Shown here piece by piece: positions 5,849 to 7,327 of a DNA stretch of 7,327 nucleotides. Below the pieces are notes generated by a model, which saw only the letters and a program-made list of their open reading frames with translations, was not told where the DNA came from and ran no database searches. Numbering within the stretch: position 1 is the stretch's first letter; every line of letters starts with the position of its first letter. The translations under genes and the position numbers were made by a program. The stretch is from an uncultured Oscillospiraceae bacterium (GTDB lineage: Bacteria > Bacillota > Clostridia > Oscillospirales > Acutalibacteraceae). Location of the stretch: NCBI GenBank assembly GCA_958451705.1, contig CAUDRD010000073.1, positions 1-7,327 on the forward strand, written 5' to 3'.

Positions 5849-7024
5849 ATGGACAGAGAAACTATAAAATATGCCGCAGAAAAATACGGCACCCCCTCTT
5901 ATATATTCGACCTGGATGTTTTAAAAAACAGAGTGGAGTATATTAAAGAAAGCCTCGGAAAAAATACCGGACTTTGCTTTGCAATGAAAGCAAATCCGTT
6001 TATCATAAAGGCGCTGAGTCCTCTGACAGAGCGTCTGGAGGTCTGCTCTCCCGGAGAATTCAGCGTCTGCGTAAAGTCAAATGTTCCAATGGAAAAGCTT
6101 GTAATTTCCGGCGTATATAAAAATGAAAATGATACAAGGATGATGATTGAAAACTACCCGGATATAGGAACATATACAGCCGAATCCCTTAACCAGTGGG
6201 AAATACTCAAAAAATGCTCGCAGCAATACGAACGAAAAATAAAAGTGCTGCTGCGTCTTACCTCCGGCAATCAGTTCGGCATGACAAAGGATGAAATAAA
6301 AGAGATTATTGGCGAAAAACAGGAGTTTGCCCATATTGCCGGAATACAGTATTTCTCAGGAACCCAGAAAACTTCACTTAAACGGCTCACAAAGGAAGCC
6401 GAAAAAATCAGGGATTTTCTTTTGGAACTGAAAGAACAGTGTAACTTTGTTCCACAAGAGCTGGAATACGGCCCCGGCCTCCCCGTCAGCTATTTCAGAG
6501 AAGATAAGGAATTTAATGAAAAAGAGTTCTTAAACGAGTTTAGAAATATACTTGATTCTATAAACTTTAACGGAAAAGTCATATTGGAGCTGGGACGGTT
6601 TATAGCCGCATCCTGCGGAGTTTACCTTACAAAAGCCGTTGACATTAAGTCCAACCGAGGGCAGATTTACTGTATCACCGACGGCGGAATGAACCATATA
6701 AGCTATTACGGTCAAAGTATGGCTATGAAAATACCCCACATTGAAACCATTCCCGACAGAACCGGTGAAGCAGAGCAAATTACAATCTGCGGAGCTTTAT
6801 GTACCGTAAACGACATTCTCGTAAAACAGTTCCCCGTAAGCGAAATAAAGAAAGGCGATGTTTTCGTCTTTAAAAACACCGGAGCTTACTGCATGACCGA
6901 AGGCATCTCCCTATTTTTAACAAGAGCGCTGCCTAAAATAATAGGATACTCACAGAAAACTGGATTTTCGGTAATCCGTGAAGAAACACCCACAGACTTT
7001 TTAAACACATCAAAAATTAACTAA
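5849..7024 (+). CDS. PLP-dependent decarboxylase, fold type III (DAP/ornithine decarboxylase-like)
   Basis: Cytoplasmic enzyme of 391 residues with an N-terminal alanine-racemase-like barrel and a C-terminal sheet domain. PLP would bind Lys47 in FAMKANP. Phosphate-binding and core motifs are recognisable: GPG (208-210), ELGR (Glu247, Arg250), Cys318 in the CTVND motif matching the acid-catalyst Cys of ornithine and DAP decarboxylases, and GAY with Tyr347. The C-terminal half fits decarboxylases, not alanine racemase. Two substrate-side motifs deviate. The HxHIGSQ-type motif reads QYFSGTQ (167-173), so the His that stacks on PLP is Phe169. CES(G)D reads CTVND, losing the acidic residue that reads the distal amine in DAP decarboxylase. 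It is thus unlikely to be a housekeeping LysA. Its place between an adenylating enzyme and a carrier protein suggests it makes the amine cargo, free or carrier-bound, as BtrK does on BtrI in butirosin synthesis. Substrate is unknown. Its ribosome binding site AAGGGG (5836-5841) lies in the end of the upstream gene. Confidence 0.88.
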   Translation: MDRETIKYAAEKYGTPSYIFDLDVLKNRVEYIKESLGKNTGLCFAMKANPFIIKALSPLTERLEVCSPGEFSVCVKSNVPMEKLVISGVYKNENDTRMMIENYPDIGTYTAESLNQWEILKKCSQQYERKIKVLLRLTSGNQFGMTKDEIKEIIGEKQEFAHIAGIQYFSGTQKTSLKRLTKEAEKIRDFLLELKEQCNFVPQELEYGPGLPVSYFREDKEFNEKEFLNEFRNILDSINFNGKVILELGRFIAASCGVYLTKAVDIKSNRGQIYCITDGGMNHISYYGQSMAMKIPHIETIPDRTGEAEQITICGALCTVNDILVKQFPVSEIKKGDVFVFKNTGAYCMTEGISLFLTRALPKIIGYSQKTGFSVIREETPTDFLNTSKIN

Positions 7025-7038
7025 GAGAGGTAATAAAA

Positions 7039-7269
7039 ATGGAAAGATTAATCGAAATACTTGAGGAAATTCAGCCCGACGTTGACTACGAAACCTGCAC
7101 CGACCTTATCGACGCTCATCGCCTTGACTCACTGGCAATTTTGTCCATCGTTTCGGAAATCGAAGACGAATTTGATATAACCGTTCCCACAGTGGAAATT
7201 ATACCGTCCAACTTTAATTCAGCCCAGAGCCTTTGGAACATGATTCTCAGACTTCAGGAGGAGGAATAA
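7039..7269 (+). CDS. Acyl carrier protein, DltC-like
   Basis: Small acidic carrier protein of 76 residues. Ser31 in the LDSL motif is the expected site for 4'-phosphopantetheine attachment, and the predicted four-helix pattern and length match DltC and other stand-alone carriers. It should receive the amino acid activated by the DltA-like enzyme and present it to the MBOAT protein encoded next. It has an AGAGAGG ribosome binding site 8 bases before the ATG and starts 14 bases after the decarboxylase stop. Its stop overlaps the next start (TAATG), so the two are translationally coupled. It is not the fatty-acid AcpP type by context, though sequence alone does not prove which ligase loads it. 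Confidence 0.9.
   Translation: MERLIEILEEIQPDVDYETCTDLIDAHRLDSLAILSIVSEIEDEFDITVPTVEIIPSNFNSAQSLWNMILRLQEEE
7256..7264 (+). promoter_or_regulatory. Ribosome binding site of the MBOAT gene inside the carrier-protein gene
   Basis: AGGAGGAGG is encoded within the final codons of the carrier protein gene, ending 4 bases before ATG 7269. With the 1-base stop/start overlap it indicates coupled translation. It also partly dictates the acidic C-terminal residues of the carrier. Confidence 0.75.
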
Positions 7270-7327
7270 TGTCATACCATACCGTTGACTTTTTGGTGCT
7301 TTTCCTGCCGCTGGTTATAGGAATGCA
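7269..7327 (+). CDS. Probable DltB-like MBOAT acyltransferase (3' end outside window)
   Basis: Only 19 complete codons are present, from an ATG overlapping the carrier-protein stop by one base. The visible peptide contains VDFLVLFLPLV, a short polar start leading directly into a hydrophobic helix, as at the N-terminus of MBOAT proteins such as DltB and AlgI. In dlt systems this membrane O-acyltransferase takes the aminoacyl group from the carrier and moves it across the membrane toward teichoic acids or another surface polymer. The gene's position after a DltC-like carrier supports this call. The conserved MBOAT His lies outside the window, so the identification rests on a short N-terminus plus context. 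Confidence 0.65.
   Translation, partial: MSYHTVDFLVLFLPLVIGM

Noticed and set aside
5849..7024. Alanine racemase supplying D-alanine for a true dlt operon
   Set aside because: The N-terminal barrel is shared by the two families. The C-terminal half, with CTVND and GAY motifs and Cys318, fits decarboxylases, and the racemase catalytic Tyr region is not seen.

Overview
The window is low-to-mid G+C DNA with every gene on the + strand. It has strong AGGAGG-type ribosome binding sites, TTG and ATG starts, short overlaps and T-tailed hairpin terminators. This style, together with the protein families present, points to a Firmicute of class Clostridia (gut Oscillospiraceae/Lachnospiraceae type). 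That is an inference from style and families; no species can be read from the sequence.

Layout. (1) 1-1706: the 3' part of a type IV ABC exporter half-transporter (fused membrane and ATPase domains), cut by the window start and closed by a hairpin terminator at 1761-1788. (2) 1913-4193: an OmpR/PhoB-family response regulator and a membrane sensor histidine kinase, overlapping by 11 bp, closed by a long hairpin terminator at 4214-4258. (3) 4339 to the window end: a tight operon of four genes. These are a DltA-like amino-acid adenylating enzyme, a PLP-dependent decarboxylase of the DAP/ornithine decarboxylase fold, a 76-residue acyl carrier protein, and the first 19 codons of a probable DltB-like MBOAT acyltransferase. 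The window ends inside this last gene.

How the genes may work together. The last operon has the logic of the dlt system: activate an amino acid, load it on a carrier protein, and pass it to a membrane O-acyltransferase that decorates a cell-surface polymer. It differs from canonical dltXABCD in four ways. A decarboxylase is inserted between the adenylating enzyme and the carrier, the carrier gene precedes the MBOAT gene, no dltX-like ORF is seen upstream, and the selectivity residues of both enzymes are altered. The cargo may therefore be a decarboxylated amino acid (for example beta-alanine, GABA or another amine) rather than D-alanine.

Regulation. The 11-mer ATCTTAAGATT, containing a perfect palindrome, occurs upstream of the response regulator gene (1826-1836) and again upstream of the dlt-like operon (4263-4273). 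Both copies can also be read as two TTWAGM hexamers with a 10-bp period, a layout OmpR-family regulators commonly use. The simplest model is that the two-component system autoregulates and controls the surface-modification operon.

No stretch above 300 bases lacks a gene. No RNA genes, CRISPR arrays, insertion sequences or attachment sites were seen.
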